Positions 33,371 through 40,439 of a stretch of DNA of 51,692 nucleotides are shown here, one piece after another. Source of the DNA: a virus. Made by a program: the position numbers and the translations under genes. Under the pieces are notes generated by a model. The model saw only the letters and a list, made by a program, of their open reading frames with translations, was not told the DNA's origin and searched no databases. The first letter of the stretch is position 1; every line of letters begins with the position of its first letter. The stretch is taken from positions 1 through 51,692 of the IMG/VR virus record IMGVR_UViG_3300005529_001122; one strand, given 5' to 3'.

Positions 33371-34678
33371 TCACGCGGTCAACCGCTCTTCCTTCAAGGC
33401 ATCGAAGGTGCGGCCATCGTCCGCGAGTGTCGCCGCGCCTCCCGCCTGGCGCTGCCAGCGTTCGATGATCACATCGCAGTAGCGTGGGTCGATCTCGATG
33501 GCGAGACAAACACGACCGACGGACTCGGCAGCGATCAGGGTCGAGCCGGATCCCGCGAAGGGCTCATAGACGAGCTCACGTTTCGCGCTGTTGTTCACGA
33601 TCGGCCGGCGCATGCATTCGACCGGTTTCTGGGTGCCGTGCTCCGTGGCCTCATCGTTCTCGCCGGTGGCGATGGTCCATAGCGTGGTTTGATCGCGCGC
33701 GCCCTGCCAGTGGCCGGTCGCTCCCTTTCGCACCGCGTAGAAGCACGGTTCGTGCTGCCAATGATAATCGCCGCGGCCCAGCACCAAGCGCGGCTTCGCC
33801 CATATGATCTGTGTCCTGATCAGGAAGTCGCACGCGTCCAGACTCTCCGCGACGGTCGGCGCGTGGATCCCGGAGTGCCAGACATAAGCGACCTCGCCCG
33901 GAAACAGGCTCCAGGCGTCGCGCCAGTCGGCGCGGTCGTCATTGCTGACTTTGCCGGTCCGTGCTGTCGCGGACACTCCCGACTCGTTTCGCCAGCTCGG
34001 ATCGTAGTCGACGCCGTAGGGCGGGTCCGTCACCATCAGGTGCGGACGCGCGTCGCCCAGTAGCCGCTGAACATCGGTCGCAACCGTCGCGTCGCCACAC
34101 AGCAGACGATGCGGCCCAAGCAGCCAAAGATCGCCTGGCCGCGTTACAGCCGCGGTGGGCGGTTCTAGGACTTCGTCCTCTTCCTCGGATGCTCCGCCCT
34201 CGTCGAGGCCGTCGAGCAGGCGGTCGAGCTCGTCCTCGGCAAAGCCGAGCAAATCGAGCGCGACGCCATCCTCCTTGAGCCGATCGAGCTCGGTAGAAAG
34301 CAGCGCCTCGTCCCAGCCGGCGTTGAGGGCGATGCGGTTGTCGGCGAGCCTGAATGCTCGTGCTTGCGCATCGGTCAGGTGCCCGAGCCGAATGATCGGA
34401 ACCTGCTGCAGGCCGAGCCGCTTCGCCGCGATGATGCGGCCGTGGCCAGCGATCAGTACGCCACGATCGTCCACGAGACAGGGAACGTTGAAGCCGAACT
34501 CGGCGATCGAGCCTGCAATCTGGGCAACCTGCTCGTCGGGGTGCGTCCGCGCGTTCGCCGCGTAGGGCAGGAGCCGATCGATCGGCCAGAGCTCGACCTG
34601 CAGCGTGTCACTCGTCGTCGGGGATTGCGACCCCACGCTGTCGCGCGACCGCTTCAAAGGTTTGGCCTTCGCCATCAA
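33371..34678 (-). CDS. ParB-domain / DNA methyltransferase fusion, copy 2
   Basis: A 435-residue protein with a ParB/Srx-like nuclease-fold domain at about residues 30-120 (LLPYAANARTHPDEQ, GHGRIIAAKRLGL). A beta-class methyltransferase follows: motif IV TDPPYG at 217-222 before motif I YEPFAGSGST. This order fits N6-adenine methylation of the beta class. A helical hinge with acidic repeats (GASEEEDEVLEPP) joins the parts. It overlaps the upstream paralogue by 71 bases if ATG 34678 is used; a start at a later Val or Met would shorten the overlap. ParB-methyltransferase fusions are typical of phages that protect or mark their DNA. Confidence 0.83.
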   Translation of the reverse strand: MMAKAKPLKRSRDSVGSQSPTTSDTLQVELWPIDRLLPYAANARTHPDEQVAQIAGSIAEFGFNVPCLVDDRGVLIAGHGRIIAAKRLGLQQVPIIRLGHLTDAQARAFRLADNRIALNAGWDEALLSTELDRLKEDGVALDLLGFAEDELDRLLDGLDEGGASEEEDEVLEPPTAAVTRPGDLWLLGPHRLLCGDATVATDVQRLLGDARPHLMVTDPPYGVDYDPSWRNESGVSATARTGKVSNDDRADWRDAWSLFPGEVAYVWHSGIHAPTVAESLDACDFLIRTQIIWAKPRLVLGRGDYHWQHEPCFYAVRKGATGHWQGARDQTTLWTIATGENDEATEHGTQKPVECMRRPIVNNSAKRELVYEPFAGSGSTLIAAESVGRVCLAIEIDPRYCDVIIERWQRQAGGAATLADDGRTFDALKEERLTA

Positions 34679-35996
34679 GTTTCACTGGCTGATCGGGAAA
34701 GAGCTTGCGCCACCGGCGGAGCGCGACATCGACGTATTCGGCAGCGAGCTCGATTGCCCTGGCTCGCCGGCCGGCACGTTCTGCAGCGATGATGCCGGTG
34801 CCTGACCCGGAAAAGGGCTCGTAGACGATCTCTCGCTCATTGCTGTAGGCGCGCATCACGAATTCCGGCAGCGCGACCGGAAATACCGCCGGGTGCTCGG
34901 TCTCGATGCCGCGCGCCTTGTGCCGCGTGATGCGAATGACGTTGTCGGGGATGCGCGTTTCCTGAACGCCCTGGCCGGCGTGCGTCCAATCACCGACATG
35001 GCCATCCTTGTGGCGAATGCCACCGTGCGTATCGTTGACGTGCCCAGCCCATTTGCAGGGCACGATCTTGTTTGGTTTGCGGGCCTTGCGATTGAAGTGA
35101 AAGATGAACTCGAAAGCCGGCGCCAGCCGTCCGTTCCAGTCGCCCGGCAATCCCGGTCCCTGGTCCCAGACGTAGAACCCGAATCGGCGCCAGCCCTGCT
35201 CGCGCATCCATTCGAGCCAGGTCTGCCAATAGGGCTGCCATTCGTTGTCGCGGTGGACAAGGCCGAGATTGACCAGGACCTGAGCCGAGTCCGTGACCGG
35301 CAATGCTGCGAACACGCCGCGCATGAGCGCGTCCCAATTGCCGACACCGCCGGTCGTGTAATCGCGCTGGTTACCGTAGGGCGGTGACGTGAAGACCAGC
35401 GCGGCGCGTTCGGCGTTCATCACTCGCGCCACGGCCGCAGCATCGGTGCTGTCGCCGCAGAGCAGGCGGTGGTTCCCGATCAGCCAGAGATCGCCCGCGC
35501 GAGTGATCGGCTCACGCGGCGGCGCGGGCATTTCGTCGGCTGCATCCTCGCCGGCAGCCTCTGCGCTCTCGGCATCGTCGAGCGGCGCCATAAGCGCGTC
35601 GAGCTCAGCCTCGGAGAAGCCCGTCAGCGAAAGGTCGAATCCGTCGCCGTTGAGCGCATGCAGCTCGGCCGCGAGCAGTTCCTCGTTCCAGCCGGCGTTC
35701 AGCGCGAGCTTGTTGTCGGCGATGACGTAGGCGCGCCGCTGGCCCGGCGTCAGGTGGCCGAGGACAACGACAGGCACCGTGACGAGGCCAAGCTTGCGCG
35801 CAGCAAGCAGCCGGCCATGGCCTGCGACAATGCCGCCCTCCGCATCGACCAGGATCGGATTGGTCCAGCCGAATTCGACGATCGAGGCAGCGATCTGCGC
35901 CACCTGGTCGTCGTCGTGCGTGCGGGCGTTGCGCGCATAGGGGCTGAGCCGATCGAGCGGCCAATGCTCGACCGCGTCGGGCAATCGCGGCGTCAT
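34608..35996 (-). CDS. ParB-domain / DNA methyltransferase fusion, copy 1
   Basis: A 462-residue protein with the same ParB (about 10-110) plus methyltransferase layout as its downstream neighbour. The catalytic motif here is TSPPYG (about 203-208), and YEPFSGSGTGIIAAE is motif I. SPPY instead of DPPY, together with low identity between the two target regions, suggests a different target base or site, possibly N4-cytosine. The two genes are likely an old duplication followed by divergence. It starts at ATG 35996, and a region with several small palindromes lies upstream. No restriction endonuclease is adjacent. Confidence 0.83.
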   Translation of the reverse strand: MTPRLPDAVEHWPLDRLSPYARNARTHDDDQVAQIAASIVEFGWTNPILVDAEGGIVAGHGRLLAARKLGLVTVPVVVLGHLTPGQRRAYVIADNKLALNAGWNEELLAAELHALNGDGFDLSLTGFSEAELDALMAPLDDAESAEAAGEDAADEMPAPPREPITRAGDLWLIGNHRLLCGDSTDAAAVARVMNAERAALVFTSPPYGNQRDYTTGGVGNWDALMRGVFAALPVTDSAQVLVNLGLVHRDNEWQPYWQTWLEWMREQGWRRFGFYVWDQGPGLPGDWNGRLAPAFEFIFHFNRKARKPNKIVPCKWAGHVNDTHGGIRHKDGHVGDWTHAGQGVQETRIPDNVIRITRHKARGIETEHPAVFPVALPEFVMRAYSNEREIVYEPFSGSGTGIIAAERAGRRARAIELAAEYVDVALRRWRKLFPDQPVKLDGEGQTFEAVARQRGVAIPDDE

Positions 35997-36029
35997 GTGC
36001 TTCGGGTCGGGGCCGGTACCGCGGCGGGT

Positions 36030-36049
36030 GGTAACTTGGTTGGGTTACC
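36030..36049. repeat. GGTAAC/GTTACC inverted repeat
   Basis: A perfect 6-base inverted repeat (GGTAAC 36030-36035, GTTACC 36044-36049) with an 8-base centre, plus two direct GGTAACT units at 36133-36146. These lie in the 338-base gap 35997-36334, which has no convincing gene. They could be operator sites for the methyltransferase genes. Confidence 0.35.
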
Positions 36050-36298
36050 GCGCGCGGGGCGTACCAGGTCAGCCGAGTGAAAAAATCCAGCCGTTGCGCG
36101 GCTTTAGGGGCACCCAGGCGCCAACGTCGCGTGGTAACTGGTAACTCAGATTTTGTGGCTGCCTGTAGCGAAATTCCGGGCCATTGCCCCCCGCATACCA
36201 TTTCCGCCAGGGAGGACCCGCGACTCGGCTCTGTTGATCGCGCGCGCCTCTCGCGAGCCTGCCGTCGAAGCTATCGAATTCCCGTGTTTATGGAAGTA

Positions 36299-36325
36299 AG
36301 AAAAGTGTCAGGCAGACACTTTTCT
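36299..36325. terminator. Perfect 11-base inverted repeat downstream of the DUF6362 gene
   Basis: AGAAAAGTGTC at 36299-36309 pairs with GACACTTTTCT at 36315-36325 around a 5-base centre. It sits 10 bases beyond the DUF6362 stop (read on the - strand). It could be a weak terminator, since the - strand side ends in TTTTCT, or a protein-binding palindrome. GC content of the stem is too low for a strong terminator, so an operator is equally likely. Confidence 0.45.
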
Positions 36326-36334
36326 ATTCGCTTC

Positions 36335-36775
36335 TCAAGCAACCGCCGCACGGGCACGCTCGACTACGAACTGACGCGAGCGCTTGCTCGGGATTCTCCG
36401 TCCATTAAGCCGAAGCGCGATCACACAGAGAGCATAAAGCCAGTGCTGGTGAGCTGTCTGACGCGCCAGACCGACCGTCCAGCACACCGTCTTCCAGCGT
36501 TCGCCGGTCGCCCGCAGCCAAACGATCTTCGCGTCCATCGGCTCAAGCCAGAGCAGCCAGCCGAGCGTCTCTTCCATCCTGCTGATTGCGTCCGGGGCAG
36601 GACGAGGGCGGCGCATAGGTGCGGCCTCTTGCCCAACGAGATCGGCGAACTCGCGCAGCACCTTCGGCCAGGTATTGAAGTAGCCCGGCACGCGCACATC
36701 GGGCAGACGCTTCATCACATCGGCGGCTTCGATGAAGCGCTCCTCGATTAGAGACGGCGTCCAATTGTCAGGCAT
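36335..36775 (-). CDS. DUF6362-family HTH-like protein
   Basis: A 146-residue protein with the DUF6362 start (WTPSLIEERFIEAADVMKRLPDVRVPGYFNTWPKVL) and a conserved C-terminal HTH-like part (VGLARQTAHQHWLYALCVIALRLNGR) with a basic end. Proteins of this family sit in the early region of alphaproteobacterial prophages and resemble sigma region 4 or GcrA-type binders. It overlaps the next gene by 8 bases. The role is probably regulatory, for late or methylation-linked genes, which is inference. Confidence 0.72.
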   Translation of the reverse strand: MPDNWTPSLIEERFIEAADVMKRLPDVRVPGYFNTWPKVLREFADLVGQEAAPMRRPRPAPDAISRMEETLGWLLWLEPMDAKIVWLRATGERWKTVCWTVGLARQTAHQHWLYALCVIALRLNGRRIPSKRSRQFVVERARAAVA

Positions 36776-36965
36776 GGCAGATCTCCTTGATGTCTCGCTT
36801 GCCGTACAGCTTCTCGCCGATCTGACGGATCAGCTCGCGTTCCGGCCAAGTGAGGCGATAATCATCCGGGCTCACGACGAGGATGTTCTGATCGTGCCAT
36901 CCGTCACGCTTGAGGTGGTCGGGCGAACGACGCTCGCCGCCATAGCCCTTCGGAAACCATCTCAT
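36768..36965 (-). CDS. Small conserved-looking phage protein
   Basis: A 65-residue, charged, Trp- and Tyr-containing protein (MRWFPKGYGGERRSPDHL and DDYRLTWPERELIRQIGEKLYG). No known domain is recognised. It overlaps neighbours on both sides (8 and 4 bases), so it belongs to the same transcript as DUF6362 and DUF6378 genes. The LTWPERELIRQIGEKL helix could contact another protein. Confidence 0.55.
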   Translation of the reverse strand: MRWFPKGYGGERRSPDHLKRDGWHDQNILVVSPDDYRLTWPERELIRQIGEKLYGKRDIKEICHA

Positions 36966-37219
36966 CGCGTGACCTCCCGCAGCACGGCCGCGTAGCCGGC
37001 GATGTCGAGAGCAGAATCGAGATGCGTCGGGTCGTGTGCCAAGCGCGCGAGCTTGAGATCAATCAAGCACAGTGCGACCTGGGCCGGGGTGATGGGATGG
37101 TCGAGCGTAAGTGACCAGCGTGCTGCGACGATCGCCATGGAGCTGGCCGGATCCCCGTAGGTCGTGCGCCGATGAGTTACCAATTCGGCAGCGCGCTTGA
37201 GCATCCTCTCGCCGGTCAT
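36962..37219 (-). CDS. DUF6378-type phage protein
   Basis: The 85-residue product matches the short DUF6378 pattern: an N-terminal helix (ERMLKRAAELVTHRRTTYGDP), then a central helix with SSMAIVAARWSLTLDHPITPAQVALCLIDLKLARL and the DPTHLDSALDIAGYAAVL end. The HRRTTYGD and DIAGY blocks resemble all-alpha NTP-pyrophosphatase-like phage proteins, so a nucleotide-pool role is possible. The family assignment is from pattern; function is unproven. It overlaps both neighbouring genes by 4 bases. Confidence 0.7.
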   Translation of the reverse strand: MTGERMLKRAAELVTHRRTTYGDPASSMAIVAARWSLTLDHPITPAQVALCLIDLKLARLAHDPTHLDSALDIAGYAAVLREVTR

Positions 37220-37557
37220 TGCTGCGTCTCCTCAGTGTGCTGCGATGTCTGGACTGCCGCGGCGGCCGCAAAATCGATAACGGCACCGATGATGGAAGCC
37301 GGCTCGGCATTGCCGAGACGGCCCATGCTGCTCGCAATCTCGCGCGGCTCGACTCCGTGTTGCATGAGGCAGGAGACGACGATGCAGGCATCAGCTAGAA
37401 GCCCGTCGAGATTCGAGCCGCTCCGCAGCCCGTGGGTGAACACTTCACCGGGTCGTCCATCCGGATAAAAGCCGACCGTCACCGTGAACCGCTGACCGCC
37501 GTGCTCGAGCTCAACCGTTTCCGCGGCGCGTCGATTGGGCAAACGCACGCGCGTCAT
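37216..37557 (-). CDS. Stand-alone TSCPD-domain protein
   Basis: The 113-residue product resembles the TSCPD domain found at the C-terminus of class II ribonucleotide reductases: GQRFTVTVGFYPDGRPGEVFTHG, a short helix, then ADACIVVSCLMQHGVEPREIASSM. In that family the domain helps reduce or bind the enzyme. Here no reductase gene is visible in the window, so it may assist a host reductase or have another role. It overlaps both neighbours by 4 bases. Confidence 0.6.
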   Translation of the reverse strand: MTRVRLPNRRAAETVELEHGGQRFTVTVGFYPDGRPGEVFTHGLRSGSNLDGLLADACIVVSCLMQHGVEPREIASSMGRLGNAEPASIIGAVIDFAAAAAVQTSQHTEETQQ

Positions 37558-38081
37558 CGCACGCCTCCATGCGTCTCAATCGACCAGAGCAGGATGGCGA
37601 TGGCATCTGCTTCGTTGTCGTCGACAGGCTTAAAGCCACGCGCTTGCACGGCGGCAATGACCGCTGACTTATCCGCGTTCCCCTTGCCAGCGATGAAGCG
37701 CTTGATCGTGCTGACCGGAACGCCTTGGTAGGCGATGCCCTGCTGCTCGCACCAGGACGTTAGCGTCGCGAGCAGGCCGCCGTAGACATGCGCTGCATCA
37801 GTGCCGAGATGCCTCCGCACTTCCTCGAAATAGATCGCTGCAAGGCCGGTGGCGTCCGTCGCCATGCAATCGAGCCATCCGCGGAAGCGTAGATAGCGCA
37901 TGCCGCCGCCATCGTAGCGGCTCGGGCGAAACGAGACGGCACCGCTCTCAATCCTGCCGCCGGCGAGCTGCATCGCCCAGCCGGTTGTGGTGCCGAGATC
38001 GAGCGCGAGTACGGCCGATCGGCTGCGATCAATTGATCGCTCAGCCGCCTCAGCCACCGCAGGTTCAGTGGAGATGTTCAC
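37554..38081 (-). CDS. RuvC-like Holliday junction resolvase
   Basis: The 175-residue RNase-H-fold protein has acidic residues in the RuvC places: Asp28 in ALDLGTTTGWA, Glu86-Glu87 in IYFEEVRR, and Asp154/155 and Asp159 in DDNEADAIAI. A VSTIKRFIAGKGNADKS region matches the DNA-contacting loop of phage resolvases. It would cut branched recombination or replication intermediates before packaging. An upstream 436-base gap with iterons precedes its start, so its promoter probably lies there. Confidence 0.82.
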   Translation of the reverse strand: MNISTEPAVAEAAERSIDRSRSAVLALDLGTTTGWAMQLAGGRIESGAVSFRPSRYDGGGMRYLRFRGWLDCMATDATGLAAIYFEEVRRHLGTDAAHVYGGLLATLTSWCEQQGIAYQGVPVSTIKRFIAGKGNADKSAVIAAVQARGFKPVDDNEADAIAILLWSIETHGGVR

Positions 38082-38200
38082 TACGAAGGCTCACGCAAGT
38101 GGGCCTTCGGCTTTGGTCAGCAACGACCTTAGGACGAGCAAATCTCGCTGATCAAGCAAAAAGGAATCGCGTTCGGGAAGGTTCGAAAAAGATCGTAGTT

Positions 38201-38462
38201 GTCACCGCCTGACGCGGCTTGCGCCACGTCGATCGGGAAAGGTGGTGACAGGCTATTCGTGTGCCGCGTCAGCGACTTAGTCGGTTTGTCACCACTGTCA
38301 CCATGTCACCACCAGCTCCTATAGACATTCATATAGAGAGGGTGCTCAGAACACCCTTTCTTACGTGTATGGTTTGAAACAGGTGGTGCAGGTGGTGACA
38401 GTGGTGACACGCTTGTTTTTGCTCGCAAATTTTTGTCACCACCTTGTCACCACCGTCACCAC
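38201..38462. repeat. Iteron-like TGTCACCAC field, candidate phage replication origin
   Basis: Three clusters of about three TGTCACCAC-type units stand in the 436-base gap 38082-38517. Cluster A (+ orientation) begins at 38287, 38296 and 38304. Cluster B (inverted) is at 38383, 38392 and 38401. Cluster C (+ orientation) begins at 38434, 38445 and 38454. A lone inverted unit is at 38242-38250 and a shorter GTCACC at 38201. Between A and B is a small hairpin, AGGGTG/CACCCT, in AT-rich sequence. A primase-VapE helicase gene lies about 3 kb away. Repeats spaced 8-11 bases around an AT-rich centre are how many phage and plasmid origins look. A repressor-binding field is the alternative. Confidence 0.6.
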
Positions 38463-38517
38463 TTCAATGGTAGCTCTTTTGGGGACGTGCTGGAGCTGAA
38501 GGGCGGTCGCTTTCAGG

Positions 38518-39315
38518 TTAGGGGCCAATGTCGATGAAGACCGGGATACCGACGCGCTCGGGTGCGGGCGCATCCAGCACCTTGATGCGAACTTGTTGCT
38601 CGTTCTCTGCCGGCTGTCCTAGTACGTCATCCATCAACAGCTTAATCAGGCCATAAAGAACCGCGTGCATGTGCCAGTTCGCCTTGCTCGCATCGTCGAG
38701 CGCAATCTTGGTGCCCTTGCGCACGCGCTCCTCGTGACTTCCGATGGCCGCTCCATCGGCCTCGTCCGCGATCATGGCGAAGGCAGCGCGGAACACGAGA
38801 GCCGAGCCCATGTAGTAGAGCGAGTTCGCCGGATGCTGTGCGAGGTAGAGGCTATTTTCGCCAGCGGCCAAATTGTCGGCTGCCTCGGTAAGGTTGAGCC
38901 GGTCATAGTGGAACGCGGTCTTGTCGCGGATGATCTTCAGCGCGCTGCCCTTGAACGGCTGCTCGTTGCCGAAGTAATCGGTCAACCATCGCAGGCTCGC
39001 TTGATGCGCCGGCTCGAGGCGGGGCACGACATCGGGCGGATTCGACTGCAAGAACCGCTCATTGAGCATAACCCACGTCTCGAACAGCTTGGCCGCCAGA
39101 AGTTGCAGCATGAACCACATCTGCACCGACTGCGCCGAATTGTGCAGCTCACCGTCGCCGGTGTCGTTCATCGTGAACATGAGCAAGCGGTTCAGGATCG
39201 TCAGCTCATTGTGCGCGTGCATGCAGCCGACGAACTGATTGCGCAGGCGGTTGCTTGCGCTCTTTAAGCGCGCTTCATCGACTGTGAGATGGATGAGCTG
39301 AAAATCCTTTGCCAT
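38518..39315 (-). CDS. HEPN-like protein A of the three-gene cassette
   Basis: A 265-residue mostly helical protein with no close known relative by eye. Residues 130-136 read R-D-K-T-A-F-H, an R-x5-H arrangement followed by Tyr, as in the RX4-6H motif of HEPN RNases. Long helices precede it (SVQMWFMLQLLAAKLFETW). ATG 39315 was chosen because GAGAG lies about 10 bases before it; a GTG 14 codons upstream would overlap the previous gene. The gene ends at the iteron region. The protein could be an RNase toxin or a structural helical protein; the motif alone does not prove activity. Confidence 0.58.
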   Translation of the reverse strand: MAKDFQLIHLTVDEARLKSASNRLRNQFVGCMHAHNELTILNRLLMFTMNDTGDGELHNSAQSVQMWFMLQLLAAKLFETWVMLNERFLQSNPPDVVPRLEPAHQASLRWLTDYFGNEQPFKGSALKIIRDKTAFHYDRLNLTEAADNLAAGENSLYLAQHPANSLYYMGSALVFRAAFAMIADEADGAAIGSHEERVRKGTKIALDDASKANWHMHAVLYGLIKLLMDDVLGQPAENEQQVRIKVLDAPAPERVGIPVFIDIGP

Positions 39316-39346
39316 CGCTGTCGCTCTCAATGTGCCGCTGCCCCCA

Positions 39347-40405
39347 TCACGGGCCACCTAATTGGCCATCGTTGATGTAACGCGGGTCGAAGCCGCCAAG
39401 CGCATCGGTCGGATTGATGGAGGCGCCCCACAGCGTCCGCCGCTCATTCTCGCTCAGCGCCCAAAAGGCTTTCAGCGCGTCGGTGTTGGCAAAGTGCGAC
39501 CACAGCTTGCTATCGAGCAGGATGCGCACCAGCGCACTGCGCGCCATGTACTCCATCATCTCCAGCTTTTTCACCAGGTCAAGCCGCGCAGTGCGGTCGA
39601 AAGCCTCCAGGTGCTTATTCTCGTACAGGTGTTCAACGTCGCTGCGCACGTCATACGTCTCGCCCATCAACGTGTGATGCCGAGGGCCGATGAACAGCTC
39701 TGTCCGGCTCTTAAATCGGTTCTTGCCTTGACCCGGCTCCGACACGATCAGCCCCTCGATGCAGCGGCAGTATTGATGCAGCCGGTCCATGTTGTCGCGG
39801 ATCGTGCGGATTTCCAGGTATAAGTGCAGGACGCGAAAGAGCCGCCAGTGACCGCCGGCCAGCGGCGTGGTTTCGATGGCAGCGATCTGCGAGGCGATCT
39901 TGGCCGCCAATTGCAACTCCGCGAGCGTCACTGGCGGATAGTGCCGGACCATACTCGGGATGGCCGAATCGTAGTCGTCCTGCGAGCGGACCTTGATCTC
40001 GCTTTGGTGACGGTATCCGGCAAGCATGACCGGCTTGTGTGCCGGCGCAAATGGGCTTGCGAGCAGAAGGCCGGCATAGAAGTGCCCCGCGTGCCGCTTT
40101 AGCTCGGCAGTCTCGGCATCGACGACTTCCGGCACCTGCGACCGCATCTTGCTGAGCAAGAACAGATTGCTGTCCTCGACCTCCTCGGTACGGATCGTGC
40201 CAAGCCACTCGCGCCAGTGCGCCGGCATATCGAACCGCGCATCCGCGAACGCCCAATGGTTCGGCGTCATCTCCTGGAGCGGCACGGGGTCATCAAGCTT
40301 CACGCTCAGCGCGATCACGGCATATTTCTGGCCGTCATCGATCCAGGATGCGGAATTGCGTCGGCTCGGTTCTATGGTCATGGCATCGTGTTCGAGTGCC
40401 TGCAT
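39347..40405 (-). CDS. HEPN-like protein B of the three-gene cassette
   Basis: A 352-residue protein starting at ATG 40405, with AGGAG 8 bases upstream. Its last third is helical and includes YDVRSDVEH at about 251-259, an R-x4-H motif in a setting (RxxVEH after a Tyr-Asp) like that of ApeA- and Abi-type HEPN domains. The first half is mixed alpha-beta with Trp- and His-rich segments (MTPNHWAFADARFDMPAHW). Genes A and B lie 31 bases apart and end with partner C in one - strand group. An anti-phage abortive response is plausible but untested. Confidence 0.6.
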   Translation of the reverse strand: MQALEHDAMTIEPSRRNSASWIDDGQKYAVIALSVKLDDPVPLQEMTPNHWAFADARFDMPAHWREWLGTIRTEEVEDSNLFLLSKMRSQVPEVVDAETAELKRHAGHFYAGLLLASPFAPAHKPVMLAGYRHQSEIKVRSQDDYDSAIPSMVRHYPPVTLAELQLAAKIASQIAAIETTPLAGGHWRLFRVLHLYLEIRTIRDNMDRLHQYCRCIEGLIVSEPGQGKNRFKSRTELFIGPRHHTLMGETYDVRSDVEHLYENKHLEAFDRTARLDLVKKLEMMEYMARSALVRILLDSKLWSHFANTDALKAFWALSENERRTLWGASINPTDALGGFDPRYINDGQLGGP

Positions 40406-40439
40406 TGTGGCAGCTCCTAGCTGTGTTCGCGCATCGGGC

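Noticed and set aside
38201-38462. CRISPR array
   Set aside because: Units are 9 bases with irregular 0-2 base gaps and mixed orientation; no spacers of 30 bases and no cas genes.
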